Shown here: positions 28,493-37,258 of the stretch, piece after piece
How positions within the stretch are numbered: the stretch's first letter is position 1
Layout of the letters: every line of letters starts with the position of its first letter
Assembly (NCBI GenBank): GCA_018698795.1
Contig: JABIPG010000266.1
Location: 1 to 48,397, forward strand
Direction: 5' to 3'
DNA length: 48,397 bases
From: Rhodospirillaceae bacterium
Lineage (GTDB): Bacteria; Pseudomonadota; Alphaproteobacteria; Rhodospirillales; Casp-alpha2
The notes under the pieces: generated by a model
Seen by the model: the letters and a program-made list of their open reading frames with translations, nothing else
Database searches by the model: none
Told to the model about the DNA's origin: nothing
Program-made: the position numbers and the translations under genes

Positions 28493-29287
28493 ATGGCGGA
28501 TACCGAAGAATCCAAGATGCCGTTGCTCGACCATCTGGTCGAGCTTCGCTCGCGGCTGATGTGGAGCGTGGCGATTGTGATTGGGCTGTTTATCGCAATT
28601 TTTCCGTTCGCCGAATACGTCTATCAGTTTCTGGTGCAGCCCTTGGCCGATGTCTTCGACGAAATGGGTGGCGGGCGCCGGCTCATTTTTACGGCACTGC
28701 ACGAGGCGTTTTTCACCTATATCAAGCTATCGCTGATTACCGCACTGTTTGTGGCGTTTCCGTTCATTTCCATGCAGTTCTGGATGTTCGTTGCGCCGGG
28801 CCTCTATAAGCACGAAAAAACCGCGCTGGCTCCATTTCTCGTCGCCACGCCGGTGCTGTTCTTCATGGGCGGCGCGATGGTTTATTATCTCGTCATGCCA
28901 TGGGCTTACGAGTTTTTACTCAACTTCGAGCTACAAGGCGGCGAGGGCACACTGCCCATTGTTTCCGAGCCCAAGGTCAACGAATACCTGTCGCTCAGCA
29001 TTAACCTGATTTTCGCTTTCGGCATTTGTTTCGAGTTGCCGGTGGTTCTGTCGTTGTTGGGCCGGATCGGCATCATCAATTCCGAGGGCATGAGAGAAAA
29101 GCGCAAGTATGCCATCCTCATCGCCTTCATTGTTGCAGCAGTGATCACGCCGCCCGATGTGATCAGCCAGGTGATGCTCGCGTCCGTGCTGATTTGTCTT
29201 TATGAAATCTCCATCTTTTCGGTGCGCCTGATCGAGAAAAAGCGCGTCGAGAATTCCGAAAAAGAAGACGACGAAGACGACGATTGA
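28493..29287 (+). CDS. tatC: Twin-arginine translocase subunit TatC
   Basis: The 264-residue six-helix membrane protein has the N-terminal MPLLDHLVELRSRL motif that binds twin-arginine signal peptides, the conserved FWMFVAPGLYKHEK loop, the Glu-containing FGICFELPVVLSLL helix and the ITPPDVISQ loop. The C-terminal tail is a run of Glu/Asp. It begins 6 nt after tatB and completes the Tat export machinery. Confidence 0.97.
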   Translation: MADTEESKMPLLDHLVELRSRLMWSVAIVIGLFIAIFPFAEYVYQFLVQPLADVFDEMGGGRRLIFTALHEAFFTYIKLSLITALFVAFPFISMQFWMFVAPGLYKHEKTALAPFLVATPVLFFMGGAMVYYLVMPWAYEFLLNFELQGGEGTLPIVSEPKVNEYLSLSINLIFAFGICFELPVVLSLLGRIGIINSEGMREKRKYAILIAFIVAAVITPPDVISQVMLASVLICLYEISIFSVRLIEKKRVENSEKEDDEDDD

Positions 29288-29314
29288 TAAGTTCCCGAAA
29301 AGGTCCCGCTGCCC

Positions 29315-30598
29315 ATGTTCGATATCAAATGGATTCGTGAAAACGCTGAAGCTTTTGACCAAGCCCTGACCCGCCGGCCGGGCCAACAGGCCATGGCCGA
29401 AGAGCTGATCGCGTTGGACGGAAAACGCCGCGAGGCGCAAACCCGCGCCCAGGATATCCAAACCGAGCGCAACGCGCTTTCGAAGGAAATTGGCGCTGCC
29501 AAGTCACGTGGCGAGGATGCCGCCGGTATCATCGCCCAAGTGTCCGAAAGCAAACAAGCTCAAGCCGCAGCTGAGCAAGATGCCGCCAATGCCACGGCGG
29601 AACTGAACGACGTGCTGGCAGGCCTGCCGAACCTGCCTTTGGACGAAGTCCCCGACGGCAACGGCGAAGACGATAACGTCGAGGTCAAAAAATGGGGTGA
29701 GCCCAAAACGTTCGACTTCGAGCCCAAAGACCACGTCGACCTGGGCGAGGGACTTGGCATGATGGACTTCGAGACCGCTGCCAAGATATCGGGGGCGCGT
29801 TTCGTGATGCTGACTGGCCCACTGGCGCGCATGGAGCGAGCCTTGGCCAACCTGATGCTCAATGTCCACACCCGCGACAACGGCTACACCGAGGTCAATC
29901 CGCCGGCACTCGTCAATGACGCCACCATGTACGGCACCGGACAACTGCCGAAGTTCGGCGAGGATTTATTCAAGACCGATACCGGGCATTGGCTGATTCC
30001 CACCGCCGAAGTGCCGCTAACCAACATCATCGCCGGTCATCTGGTCGAGCCCGACTATTTGCCACGCCGCTACACCGCCATGACCTGGTGCTTCCGGTCT
30101 GAAGCCGGGGCTGCGGGCAAGGACACCCGCGGCATGATCCGTCAACACCAGTTCACCAAGGTGGAAATGGTGTCGGTGACCAAGGCTGAAGACTCGTTAG
30201 ACGAACTGGAGCACATGACCCGTTGCGCCGAGGGTATTCTGGAGCGCCTGGAGCTGCCGTACAGGACCATCGCGCTCTGCACCGGCGACATGGGCTTCGG
30301 TGCCCGCAAGACCTACGATATCGAGGTCTGGCTACCGGCACAGAACACCTACCGCGAGATTTCAAGTTGTTCGGTCTGTGGTGATTTCCAGGCACGGCGC
30401 ATGAATGCCCGCTACCGCACCGAAAAAGGCGGCAAGCAGACGGCCTTCGTGCACACACTCAATGGGTCGGGCCTGGCCGTTGGTCGCACGTTGGTCGCCA
30501 TCTTGGAAAACTACCAGCAACCGGACGGCTCAGTGGTGATCCCGAAAGCGTTGCGCCACTTCATGGGCGGGCTTGAAGTTCTGGAGCCGACATCGTGA
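29315..30598 (+). CDS. serS: Seryl-tRNA synthetase
   Basis: The 427-residue class II synthetase has an N-terminal antiparallel coiled-coil arm (about 28-105) that contacts tRNA-Ser, then the catalytic domain with motif 2 ([20 protein letters not shown], followed by [10 protein letters not shown]) and motif 3 ([19 protein letters not shown]). Length is normal. The stop overlaps the GTG start of surE by 4 nt. The tat-serS-surE-pcm order is common in alphaproteobacteria. Confidence 0.98.
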   Translation: MFDIKWIRENAEAFDQALTRRPGQQAMAEELIALDGKRREAQTRAQDIQTERNALSKEIGAAKSRGEDAAGIIAQVSESKQAQAAAEQDAANATAELNDVLAGLPNLPLDEVPDGNGEDDNVEVKKWGEPKTFDFEPKDHVDLGEGLGMMDFETAAKISGARFVMLTGPLARMERALANLMLNVHTRDNGYTEVNPPALVNDATMYGTGQLPKFGEDLFKTDTGHWLIPTAEVPLTNIIAGHLVEPDYLPRRYTAMTWCFRSEAGAAGKDTRGMIRQHQFTKVEMVSVTKAEDSLDELEHMTRCAEGILERLELPYRTIALCTGDMGFGARKTYDIEVWLPAQNTYREISSCSVCGDFQARRMNARYRTEKGGKQTAFVHTLNGSGLAVGRTLVAILENYQQPDGSVVIPKALRHFMGGLEVLEPTS

Positions 30599-31362
30599 AT
30601 CTAGCGAAATCCCGCGTCCTGATCTCCAACGACGACGGGATCGCCGCGCCCGGCATGAAGGTCTTGATCCGCGCCGCAACGGCGTTATTCCGCGAGGTCT
30701 GGGTGGTCGCCCCCGAGACCGAACAAAGTGCTACCAGCCATTCACTGACGCTGCGCCGACCGCTTCGTATCCGCCGCGTTGCAACCCGGCGCTATGCCGT
30801 CGACGGCACCCCGACCGATAGCGTGCTGTTGGGGGTGCAGGAAGTCATGAAGGCGGCTCCGCCGGACATGGTGCTCTCAGGCATCAACCGAGGCGGCAAC
30901 CTGGGCGAGGACATCACCTATTCCGGTACCGTGGCGGCAGCCATGGAAGGGACGCTGCTGGGCATTCCGTCAGTAGCGCTCAGCCAGTTTTACCGCGACC
31001 GTCAGACGGTGCCCTGGAAAACCGGAGAGGTCTGGACCGCCACGGTTTTAAAACATCTGGCCAGGATCGATTGGCCGACGGGGGTGCTGATGAATGTCAA
31101 CTTCCCCGATGTCGCACCCGAAAAGGTGACCGGCATTGAGGTTGTCCGCCAAGGCCGGCGCAAAATCGGCGGTGAACTGCAGCCCGGCAAAGACCCGCGC
31201 GGCGACGCCTATTTCTGGGTCGGCGCTTCGCGTGACGAAGAAAAATTCCGCCCGGGATCCGATCTCGAAGCCGTCGAACGCGGCGCCGTGGCCATTACGC
31301 CGCTGACCATGGACCTGACCCACACAGCAACGCTGAAGAAGCTGAAGGGCGCGTTTACGTGA
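30595..31362 (+). CDS. surE: 5'/3'-nucleotidase SurE
   Basis: The 255-residue metal-dependent phosphatase acts on nucleoside monophosphates and is linked to stationary-phase survival. It carries the Asp-Asp metal motif [12 protein letters not shown] at the N-terminus, SATSHSLTL, and [20 protein letters not shown] with the Asn and Ser active-site residues. It starts with GTG in a GTGA overlap with serS and ends in a GTGA overlap with pcm, so three genes are translationally chained. Confidence 0.97.
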   Translation: MNLAKSRVLISNDDGIAAPGMKVLIRAATALFREVWVVAPETEQSATSHSLTLRRPLRIRRVATRRYAVDGTPTDSVLLGVQEVMKAAPPDMVLSGINRGGNLGEDITYSGTVAAAMEGTLLGIPSVALSQFYRDRQTVPWKTGEVWTATVLKHLARIDWPTGVLMNVNFPDVAPEKVTGIEVVRQGRRKIGGELQPGKDPRGDAYFWVGASRDEEKFRPGSDLEAVERGAVAITPLTMDLTHTATLKKLKGAFT

Positions 31363-31997
31363 ACCTCGACCCGCGCATGGGCCGGCTGATCTTGGAATTG
31401 CGCCAGGGCGGTGTCACGGACGCGCGGGTGCTGGGGGTCATCGAGAAGCTGCCACGCAGTATTTTCCTGGCTGGCCCGTTCAAAGACCGCTGGGACGAGA
31501 ACCTGGCACTCCCCATCGGTTATCACCAGACCGTCAGTCAACCCTTGATCGTCGGGCTGATGACCCAGGCCCTTGAGGTTTCCGATCGCCACAAAGTGCT
31601 CGAGATCGGAACCGGGTCCGGCTATCAGGCAGCGGTGCTGGCGCCGCTTTGCCGACGGCTCTACACCATTGAGCGCCATCCGGCGCTGCTGCGTGAAGCC
31701 GAGGAGCGGCTACGCGAACTCAAGCTCACCAACATTACGGCCGTTTGTGGCGACGGCGCCGCCGGCTGGCCTGAACAAGCGCCATTCGAGCGCATTCTCG
31801 TCGCCGCCGCGGCCCCTGACGTGCCGCCTGTATTGTTCGAGCAACTGGCCATCGGCGGCATCATGATCGTGCCCATTGGCCTGGACGAAAACGACCAGCG
31901 CCTGACCAAGGTCGTGCGCACCGAAGATGGCGCAGAAACCGAGGATTTGGGTCCGACGCGCTTCGTGCCATTTGTGGATGGTGTTGTCGCGGGATAG
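31359..31997 (+). CDS. pcm: Protein-L-isoaspartate O-methyltransferase
   Basis: The 212-residue repair enzyme methylates isoaspartyl residues of aged proteins. It shows PIGYHQTVSQPLIVGLMTQ with the substrate-contacting Ser, the SAM motif VLEIGTGSGYQAAVLA, and LVAAAAPDVPPVLFEQL. GTG start overlapping surE by 4 nt. The surE-pcm-nlpD order is conserved widely among proteobacteria. Confidence 0.96.
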   Translation: MNLDPRMGRLILELRQGGVTDARVLGVIEKLPRSIFLAGPFKDRWDENLALPIGYHQTVSQPLIVGLMTQALEVSDRHKVLEIGTGSGYQAAVLAPLCRRLYTIERHPALLREAEERLRELKLTNITAVCGDGAAGWPEQAPFERILVAAAAPDVPPVLFEQLAIGGIMIVPIGLDENDQRLTKVVRTEDGAETEDLGPTRFVPFVDGVVAG

Positions 31998-32019
31998 CCG
32001 CTCGGTGATAATCACGGCT

Positions 32020-33030
32020 ATGGGAATGGTATCGAAATTCCGCGCAGCAAGTTTAATGTTGGCGCTGGTGCTCGGCGGGTGTGGCTACGCAGAATGGCCG
32101 CCGCCGCCCGATAGCCCCAGCGACGTCAATGCCCGCTCTCGCACGTCAAGCTCTACACCGCAGACTTCTGGGGCTTTTCGCAATGCCAGTGCCGTATATG
32201 TGGGCAAGGGTGATACGGTCTGGGCGCTGAGCAAACGCCATGGGGTTTCCATGCGTGCGATCATCGAGGCAAACAGTCTCAGGCCACCGTTTTTGCTCAA
32301 TGTGGGGCAGCGAATCGTTTTGCCGCGTGAGCGCGAACATCAGGTCGTGAAGGGTGATACGCTGTCCGAGATTGCTGGACGTTACGATTCCGGCATGCAT
32401 GAACTGGCCCGTCTGAACGGCTTGAAGGCGCCGTATACGATCTTTGTCGGACAACGCTTGCGGCTGCCGCGCGTTAGCGGTGTTGGCGCTGTATCCACGG
32501 CGCAGGCAGCGCCTCCAACCGCGGCGTCCGCCAAACCTGCAAAACCGCCTGCCTGGGCTAGCAAGCCGAGTGCGGCCACCGCCAAGACGGCGCCCGTCGC
32601 CGCCCGCTCGGTGGCGCCACGCGCCGTGCCCAAACCACCACCGCCTTCTGGCAAGGGTTTTTTGTGGCCGGTACAGGGAAGGGTGGTTTCCAACTATGGT
32701 GCCAAGCCGAAAGGCTTTCACAACGATGGCATCAACATCGCGGCACCGCGCGGCACCCCAATTAATGCCGCCCAGAACGGCGTTGTTGTCTATGCCGGCA
32801 ACGAATTACGCGGGTTCGGCAATTTATTGCTGATTAAGCACTCGAACGGCTGGGTGACGGCCTACGCACATGCCGACAAGCTGTTGGTGCAACGCGGCGA
32901 CAAGGTCGGCAAAGGCCAAAAAGTCGCAACCGTCGGCGATACTGGCAGTGTCACCTCGCCACAACTGCACTTCGAAATCCGCAAGGGCAAGCGACCGCGT
33001 GATCCGAAAACTTATTTGCGCCGAGCCTAG
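32020..33030 (+). CDS. NlpD-like lipoprotein with two LysM domains and a degenerate M23 domain
   Basis: The 336-residue lipoprotein has a signal peptide with lipobox LGGC (Cys21), a short linker, two LysM peptidoglycan-binding domains (about 65-110, GKGDTVWALSKRHGVS; about 112-155, VKGDTLSEIAGRYDSG), a Pro/Ala linker, and a C-terminal LytM/M23 domain (about 215-335). The zinc motif reads HNDGIN rather than HxGxD, and the HxH motif reads QLH, so catalytic residues are missing, as in E. coli NlpD and EnvC, which activate amidases. It probably regulates septal peptidoglycan splitting. The start could also be ATG 32026. Confidence 0.88.
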   Translation: MGMVSKFRAASLMLALVLGGCGYAEWPPPPDSPSDVNARSRTSSSTPQTSGAFRNASAVYVGKGDTVWALSKRHGVSMRAIIEANSLRPPFLLNVGQRIVLPREREHQVVKGDTLSEIAGRYDSGMHELARLNGLKAPYTIFVGQRLRLPRVSGVGAVSTAQAAPPTAASAKPAKPPAWASKPSAATAKTAPVAARSVAPRAVPKPPPPSGKGFLWPVQGRVVSNYGAKPKGFHNDGINIAAPRGTPINAAQNGVVVYAGNELRGFGNLLLIKHSNGWVTAYAHADKLLVQRGDKVGKGQKVATVGDTGSVTSPQLHFEIRKGKRPRDPKTYLRRA

Positions 33031-33638
33031 GCCCCAATTGCCGTAACGCGTTGAAAAGCGGGGCGCTGCTGCAAACGCTCCACATAGGCTTGAAGGTTCG
33101 GCTTATCGGAGATATCGCCCGCACGCCGGCTGGAGACAATGCAGGCATGTCCGGTGATGATGTCAGCAGCGGAAAAATCTCCGGCCAGATAGTCACGATC
33201 CGCCAGCCGCTCGTTGATGGGGTCGAGCATTTTGTTCAAAAGCCTGGTAGCGCGGGAAATGTTGGTCGGGTTGCGCTTCTCTTCAGGCAGAAACATCGTT
33301 TCCACCACCAACGTATTCACCGGCGGCATCAGCATGCCCTCAGCATAATGAAACCACTGTAAATAGGCCGGAAACTCGGGGGAATCGACATCCGGCACGA
33401 GCCGCCCATCACCGTATTTCGCCAGCACATATTGGATAATGGCGCCCGACTCAAACAGCGTCACATCGCCGTCTTCCAACGCCGGCACACGGCCCATCGG
33501 GTGGGTTTTCAGGTATTCGGCATCGCGCATGCGCTTTTCGCCGAGCTTAAAAACCTCAAGATCGTACGGCAGGCCCAGTTCCTCAAACAACCAAACAACC
33601 CGTACGGCGCGTGAATTGGGAGCAAAATAAATTTTCAT
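33027..33638 (-). CDS. Glutathione S-transferase family protein
   Basis: The 203-residue protein has an N-terminal thioredoxin-fold domain (1-80; MKIYFAPNSRAVRVVWLFEE and the cis-Pro segment GRVPALEDGD followed by LFESGAIIQYV) and an all-helical C-terminal domain with YLAGDFSAADIITGHACI. The Ser/Arg start of helix 1 (NSRAVR) suggests a Ser-type bacterial GST. The substrate is unknown. ATG 33638 fits the family start. Its stop shares the palindrome CTAG (33027-33030) with the convergent NlpD-like gene. Confidence 0.9.
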   Translation of the reverse strand: MKIYFAPNSRAVRVVWLFEELGLPYDLEVFKLGEKRMRDAEYLKTHPMGRVPALEDGDVTLFESGAIIQYVLAKYGDGRLVPDVDSPEFPAYLQWFHYAEGMLMPPVNTLVVETMFLPEEKRNPTNISRATRLLNKMLDPINERLADRDYLAGDFSAADIITGHACIVSSRRAGDISDKPNLQAYVERLQQRPAFQRVTAIGA

Positions 33639-33649
33639 TGCATGGAACG

Positions 33650-33961
33650 CTAGCGGCTGGCGCAACTTGCCAACGAAGACGCCACCATGGCCCCAGTGCT
33701 GGCGAGAGAGGCATTGAAATTGAAACTGCCGCCGCTAGCCTGACTGGTGAGGAACTGTGCCAACGTGGCGGCCGGAACCGTTTGCGCAACGCTTTTCAGC
33801 GTACATGAGCAGGTGCTTTCGGTCGCCGATTTGGCCCCTGTGCACCAGTCCATGAACTGCTCACTTTGCGCAGGAGAATAACTCTCCAGTGAGCGCGCGC
33901 CAAAAGCAGTCAACAACACCAAAGCAAAAACCGGTATCGATACATAAGTCGAGCGGCGCAT
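33650..33961 (-). CDS. Small secreted cysteine-containing hypothetical protein
   Basis: The 103-residue protein has a signal peptide (about 1-24, SIPVFALVLLTAFGARSLE) and a short mature domain with four cysteines (WCTG, STCSCT and the near-terminal CASR), which could form two disulfides in the periplasm. It is Ser/Ala-rich. GGAGAT lies upstream of the ATG at 33961. I recognise no family. It lies between the GST gene and the DUF815 gene on the same strand. Confidence 0.65.
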   Translation of the reverse strand: MRRSTYVSIPVFALVLLTAFGARSLESYSPAQSEQFMDWCTGAKSATESTCSCTLKSVAQTVPAATLAQFLTSQASGGSFNFNASLASTGAMVASSLASCASR

Positions 33962-34070
33962 ATTAATCTCCTGAAAATGAATTCCGGTGACGGTAACGGT
34001 CACCCATGAAATGCAACAGCAAGCTTGCCGCCACCTGACGGCGACGTCAACGGGCCAATAAGTATCGCGC

Positions 34071-34934
34071 TCAATCCATATCCAGCGACTTGCCCAGCCG
34101 CCCGGCAAGATCTTGGATGTATTGCCATGCCACTCGGCCCGACCGTGAGCCTCGCGTCACTGACCATTCATTAGCTTCGGCACGCAGATCAATATCCGCC
34201 GCATTAAGACCGAATTTCTCGGCATATCCCTCAACAATGGCGAAATAGGTGTCCTGGTTGCAGTTGTGGAAGCCGAGCCACAGGCCAAACCGATCCGACA
34301 GCGAGACCTTTTCCTCAACGGCTTCAGAGGCGTGGATCGCGGTAGAGCGTTCATTTTCGATCATGTCGCGGGCCATCAAGTGGCGGCGGTTCGACGTGGC
34401 GTAAAATAAGACATTCGCAGGCCGGCCTTCGACGCCACCTTCAAGCACGGCCTTCAAGGACTTATACGAATCATCCTGGGTATCGAACGATAGGTCGTCG
34501 CAAAACAGCAAAAACCGCTTTGTCTCATTGCGCAAAAGGCTCAATAGCTGCGGCAGCGACGGAATGTCTTCGCGGTGGATTTCGATCAACACCAATGAAC
34601 CGGGCGCAGCCTTGTTGATGGTTGCATGCGCGGCTTTAACCAGCGAGCTTTTTCCGGTGCCACGCGCCCCCCAAAGCAACGCATTGTTGGCAGGTAGGCT
34701 ATCGGCGAACCGTTGCGTGTTGTCGAGCAACGTTTCCGTCTGCCGATCAATACCCTTGAGAAGTTCAAGATCTACGCGGTTAACCTTCGGCACCGATTCA
34801 AGCCAACTGGGCCCTGCATGCCAGACGAAAGCATCGGCGGCGGCGAAGTCTGTTTTCGGCGGCGCCGACGGCGCCAAACGTTCAAGCGCATCGGCGATAC
34901 GGATCAACGTTGGATGTATATCGATATCACTCAT
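34071..34934 (-). CDS. DUF815 AAA-type ATPase
   Basis: The 287-residue P-loop protein has Walker A LLWGARGTGKSSLVKA (about 76-91), Walker B RFLLFCDDLSFD, the sensor-like VLFYATSNRRHL, and ERSTAIHASEAVEEKVSLSD followed by RFGLWLGF, which is diagnostic of DUF815. The family is widespread in proteobacteria with unknown function and is often located near surE-pcm-nlpD/yajC, as here. It probably acts as a small MoxR/AAA-like chaperone. ATG 34934 is chosen by homology; the frame is open to 34970. Divergent from yajC. Confidence 0.9.
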   Translation of the reverse strand: MSDIDIHPTLIRIADALERLAPSAPPKTDFAAADAFVWHAGPSWLESVPKVNRVDLELLKGIDRQTETLLDNTQRFADSLPANNALLWGARGTGKSSLVKAAHATINKAAPGSLVLIEIHREDIPSLPQLLSLLRNETKRFLLFCDDLSFDTQDDSYKSLKAVLEGGVEGRPANVLFYATSNRRHLMARDMIENERSTAIHASEAVEEKVSLSDRFGLWLGFHNCNQDTYFAIVEGYAEKFGLNAADIDLRAEANEWSVTRGSRSGRVAWQYIQDLAGRLGKSLDMD

Positions 34935-35088
34935 GGCCGGGAAATTAAGACCGCCGCACGCCAGCGTCAATCAAACAGGGCAAAATCAATAATTTGGTTT
35001 GCGAAATTTGCCCTGGTAGATATAGTCCCCGCGGATTCACTAATGGGCCGCCAACATGGCGTGCGGTGCCGGATTTAAGGAGTTTCAC

Positions 35089-35652
35089 ATGTTTGTTTCG
35101 ACGGCTTACGCACAGGCTGCAGGTGGCGCTGGAGGTGGAGGGTTTGAAGCCCTGTTGCCGCTGATCTTGATTTTCGTGGTGTTCTACTTCCTGCTCATTC
35201 GTCCGCAGCAGAAAAAGATGAAAGTACACCGTGAAATGCTTGGCGCCATGCGCCGCGGCGACAAAGTCGTCACGGGAGGCGGCATCATCGGTACAATCAC
35301 TAAGGTCGACAACGACCAAGAAGTGACAGTCGAGATTTCCAAAGACGTGAAGGTCAAGGTGCGCCGCGATCTCATTTCCATGGTACTCTCCAAAACCGAG
35401 CCGCAGGCCGGAAGCGTGCCGCAAGCCGCCAACGAAGACAAAAGACCCGGCGGCATTTTGGGCAAACTGTTGGGTGGCGGCGCCAAACCGCAACAGGCCG
35501 CGAATGCGCCAGCGCCTGAAGCTGCAAACGAGGCGCCGGAAACGGATGCCGACGCCAGTTCTGATGACCAAACTGATGATCAGGCTGATGATCAGGCTGA
35601 TGATCAGGCTGGCGACGAGTCGGGCGATAAATCCGACAAAAAGTCCGATTGA
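35089..35652 (+). CDS. yajC: Preprotein translocase subunit YajC
   Basis: The 187-residue protein has a short N-terminal segment, one transmembrane helix (about 22-40, LLPLILIFVVFYFLLIRP), then the conserved QQKKMKVHREMLGAMRRGDK and VVTGGGIIGTITKV region. Family members are usually about 110 residues; this one carries an extra acidic tail of about 75 residues ending in DDQADDQADDQAGDE repeats. AAGGAG precedes ATG 35089. It starts the yajC-secD-secF operon and associates with SecDF. Confidence 0.95.
   Translation: MFVSTAYAQAAGGAGGGGFEALLPLILIFVVFYFLLIRPQQKKMKVHREMLGAMRRGDKVVTGGGIIGTITKVDNDQEVTVEISKDVKVKVRRDLISMVLSKTEPQAGSVPQAANEDKRPGGILGKLLGGGAKPQQAANAPAPEAANEAPETDADASSDDQTDDQADDQADDQAGDESGDKSDKKSD
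35563..35610 (+). repeat. 12-bp tandem repeat within yajC
   Basis: GATGATCAGGCT occurs three times exactly (35575-35610), preceded by one degenerate copy (35563-35574), encoding DDQA repeats in the acidic tail of YajC. Such an in-frame repeat can vary in copy number without frameshifting. Confidence 0.8.
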
Positions 35653-35669
35653 CCGGATCAGCTTAAACC

Positions 35670-37241
35670 ATGGTCTATTTTTCCAAATGGAAGATCATCT
35701 TCATCCTGGCCGTCTGCGCGCTGGGTTTGGGGTTCTCGGCGCCGAATTTCCTTGGCGGAAAGACGGCCGAAGGCTTGCCCGATTGGCTGCCGCATAAACA
35801 AGTCAGTTTGGGATTGGACCTACAGGGCGGCTCGCATCTGTTGCTCGAGGTCGACGTTGATGTGGTTATCAGTGAGCAGTTGGAATCGCTGGTCGATTCC
35901 ATGCGGGCCGAGTTGCGAAAGGGGCGCATCCGATATGGCGGCCTCGGCGTTTCCGGCGAATCCGCCAAGGTGGTGGTTCGAAAACCCGAAGAGGTGGAGA
36001 AGGCCCGAAATCTTTTGCGTGCTATCGACCCAGAATCCGAGACCGTGGTTGACGGCAACACAATCCGTATTTCCTTCACGCCGCGCGCACGCGCAGATCG
36101 ACGCAATGCGGCTTTGCAGCAATCCTTGGAGATCATCCGCCGCCGCATTGATGAAACCGGCGTGCGCGAGCCCACCATTCAACGCCAAGGCGACGACCGA
36201 ATTCTGCTACAGGTGCCGGGCGTAGAAGATCCGGAGCGCCTAAAGGCGCTCATCGGCAAGACGGCCAAAATGGCGTTCCATTTGGTGCATGAACGTGACA
36301 TCGACAAAGATACTTCCCGCACGCCGCCAGGTGCGCGTTGGCTGCCAAGCCAAGAACTGGGGCCGGACGGCAAGCCTGAGAAAGTTCTGGTTCGCCGCCG
36401 GGTGATGGTTTCAGGCGAAGACCTGGTCGATGCGCAACCGAGTTTTGATCAACGCGACAATCAACCGATCGTCAATTTCCGCTTCAACGCGCGTGGCGGC
36501 AAAAAATTTGGCGATGTCACGTCTGCCAACGTCAATCGGCCGTTCGCCATTGTCTTAGACGACACGGTGATTAGCGCGCCAGTGATCCGCGAGCCGATCT
36601 TAGGGGGCTCCGGGCAGATCAGTGGCAACTTCTCGGTGCAGGAAAGCAATGACTTGGCGCTGCTGTTGCGCGCCGGTGCGCTGCCCGCGCCGCTAACTAT
36701 TTTGGAAGAACGTACCGTTGGCCCGGGCCTTGGCGCTGATTCCGTCGCAGCAGGCAAAATCGCATCCATCATCGGAATGATCTTGGTCGTGGTGTTCATG
36801 GCCATCGCTTATGGCCGCTTTGGCTTGATGGCCGATGCCGCGCTGATTATCAACATGTTCTTGATTTTGGGTGGACTGTCGATCCTGCAGGCGACACTGA
36901 CGCTGCCGGGTATTGCGGGCATTGTGCTGACCATCGGCATGGCGGTGGATGCCAACGTGCTGATCTTTGAGCGCATCCGCGAAGAAGTGCGGCACGGGCG
37001 AACCCCCATCAACGCTATCGATGCCGGTTATGGCCGCGCGCTGACAACCATTATCGACGCCAACGTCACTACGCTGATCGCTGCCGTGCTGCTGTATATT
37101 TTCGGCTCCGGCCCAGTGCGTGGTTTCGCGGTGACCCTCGCCATCGGCATCGTCACTTCGATGTTCACGGCGATCATGCTGACACGACTCTTTGTCGTCA
37201 CCTGGCTTAGGCGCACGCGCCCAACAGCCTTGCCGATATAA
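35670..37241 (+). CDS. secD: Protein translocase subunit SecD
   Basis: The 523-residue membrane protein has an N-terminal helix, the LGLDLQGGSHLLLEVD signature, a large periplasmic P1 domain (about 60-330), and five C-terminal helices with AIVLDDTVISAPVI, GMAVDANVLIFERIREE and the DAGYGRALTTIIDANVTT motif. SecDF uses the proton motive force to complete Sec-dependent export. It starts 17 nt after yajC and ends 17 nt before secF. Confidence 0.97.
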   Translation: MVYFSKWKIIFILAVCALGLGFSAPNFLGGKTAEGLPDWLPHKQVSLGLDLQGGSHLLLEVDVDVVISEQLESLVDSMRAELRKGRIRYGGLGVSGESAKVVVRKPEEVEKARNLLRAIDPESETVVDGNTIRISFTPRARADRRNAALQQSLEIIRRRIDETGVREPTIQRQGDDRILLQVPGVEDPERLKALIGKTAKMAFHLVHERDIDKDTSRTPPGARWLPSQELGPDGKPEKVLVRRRVMVSGEDLVDAQPSFDQRDNQPIVNFRFNARGGKKFGDVTSANVNRPFAIVLDDTVISAPVIREPILGGSGQISGNFSVQESNDLALLLRAGALPAPLTILEERTVGPGLGADSVAAGKIASIIGMILVVVFMAIAYGRFGLMADAALIINMFLILGGLSILQATLTLPGIAGIVLTIGMAVDANVLIFERIREEVRHGRTPINAIDAGYGRALTTIIDANVTTLIAAVLLYIFGSGPVRGFAVTLAIGIVTSMFTAIMLTRLFVVTWLRRTRPTALPI

Positions 37242-37258
37242 GAGAGAAGGGACCAGAT

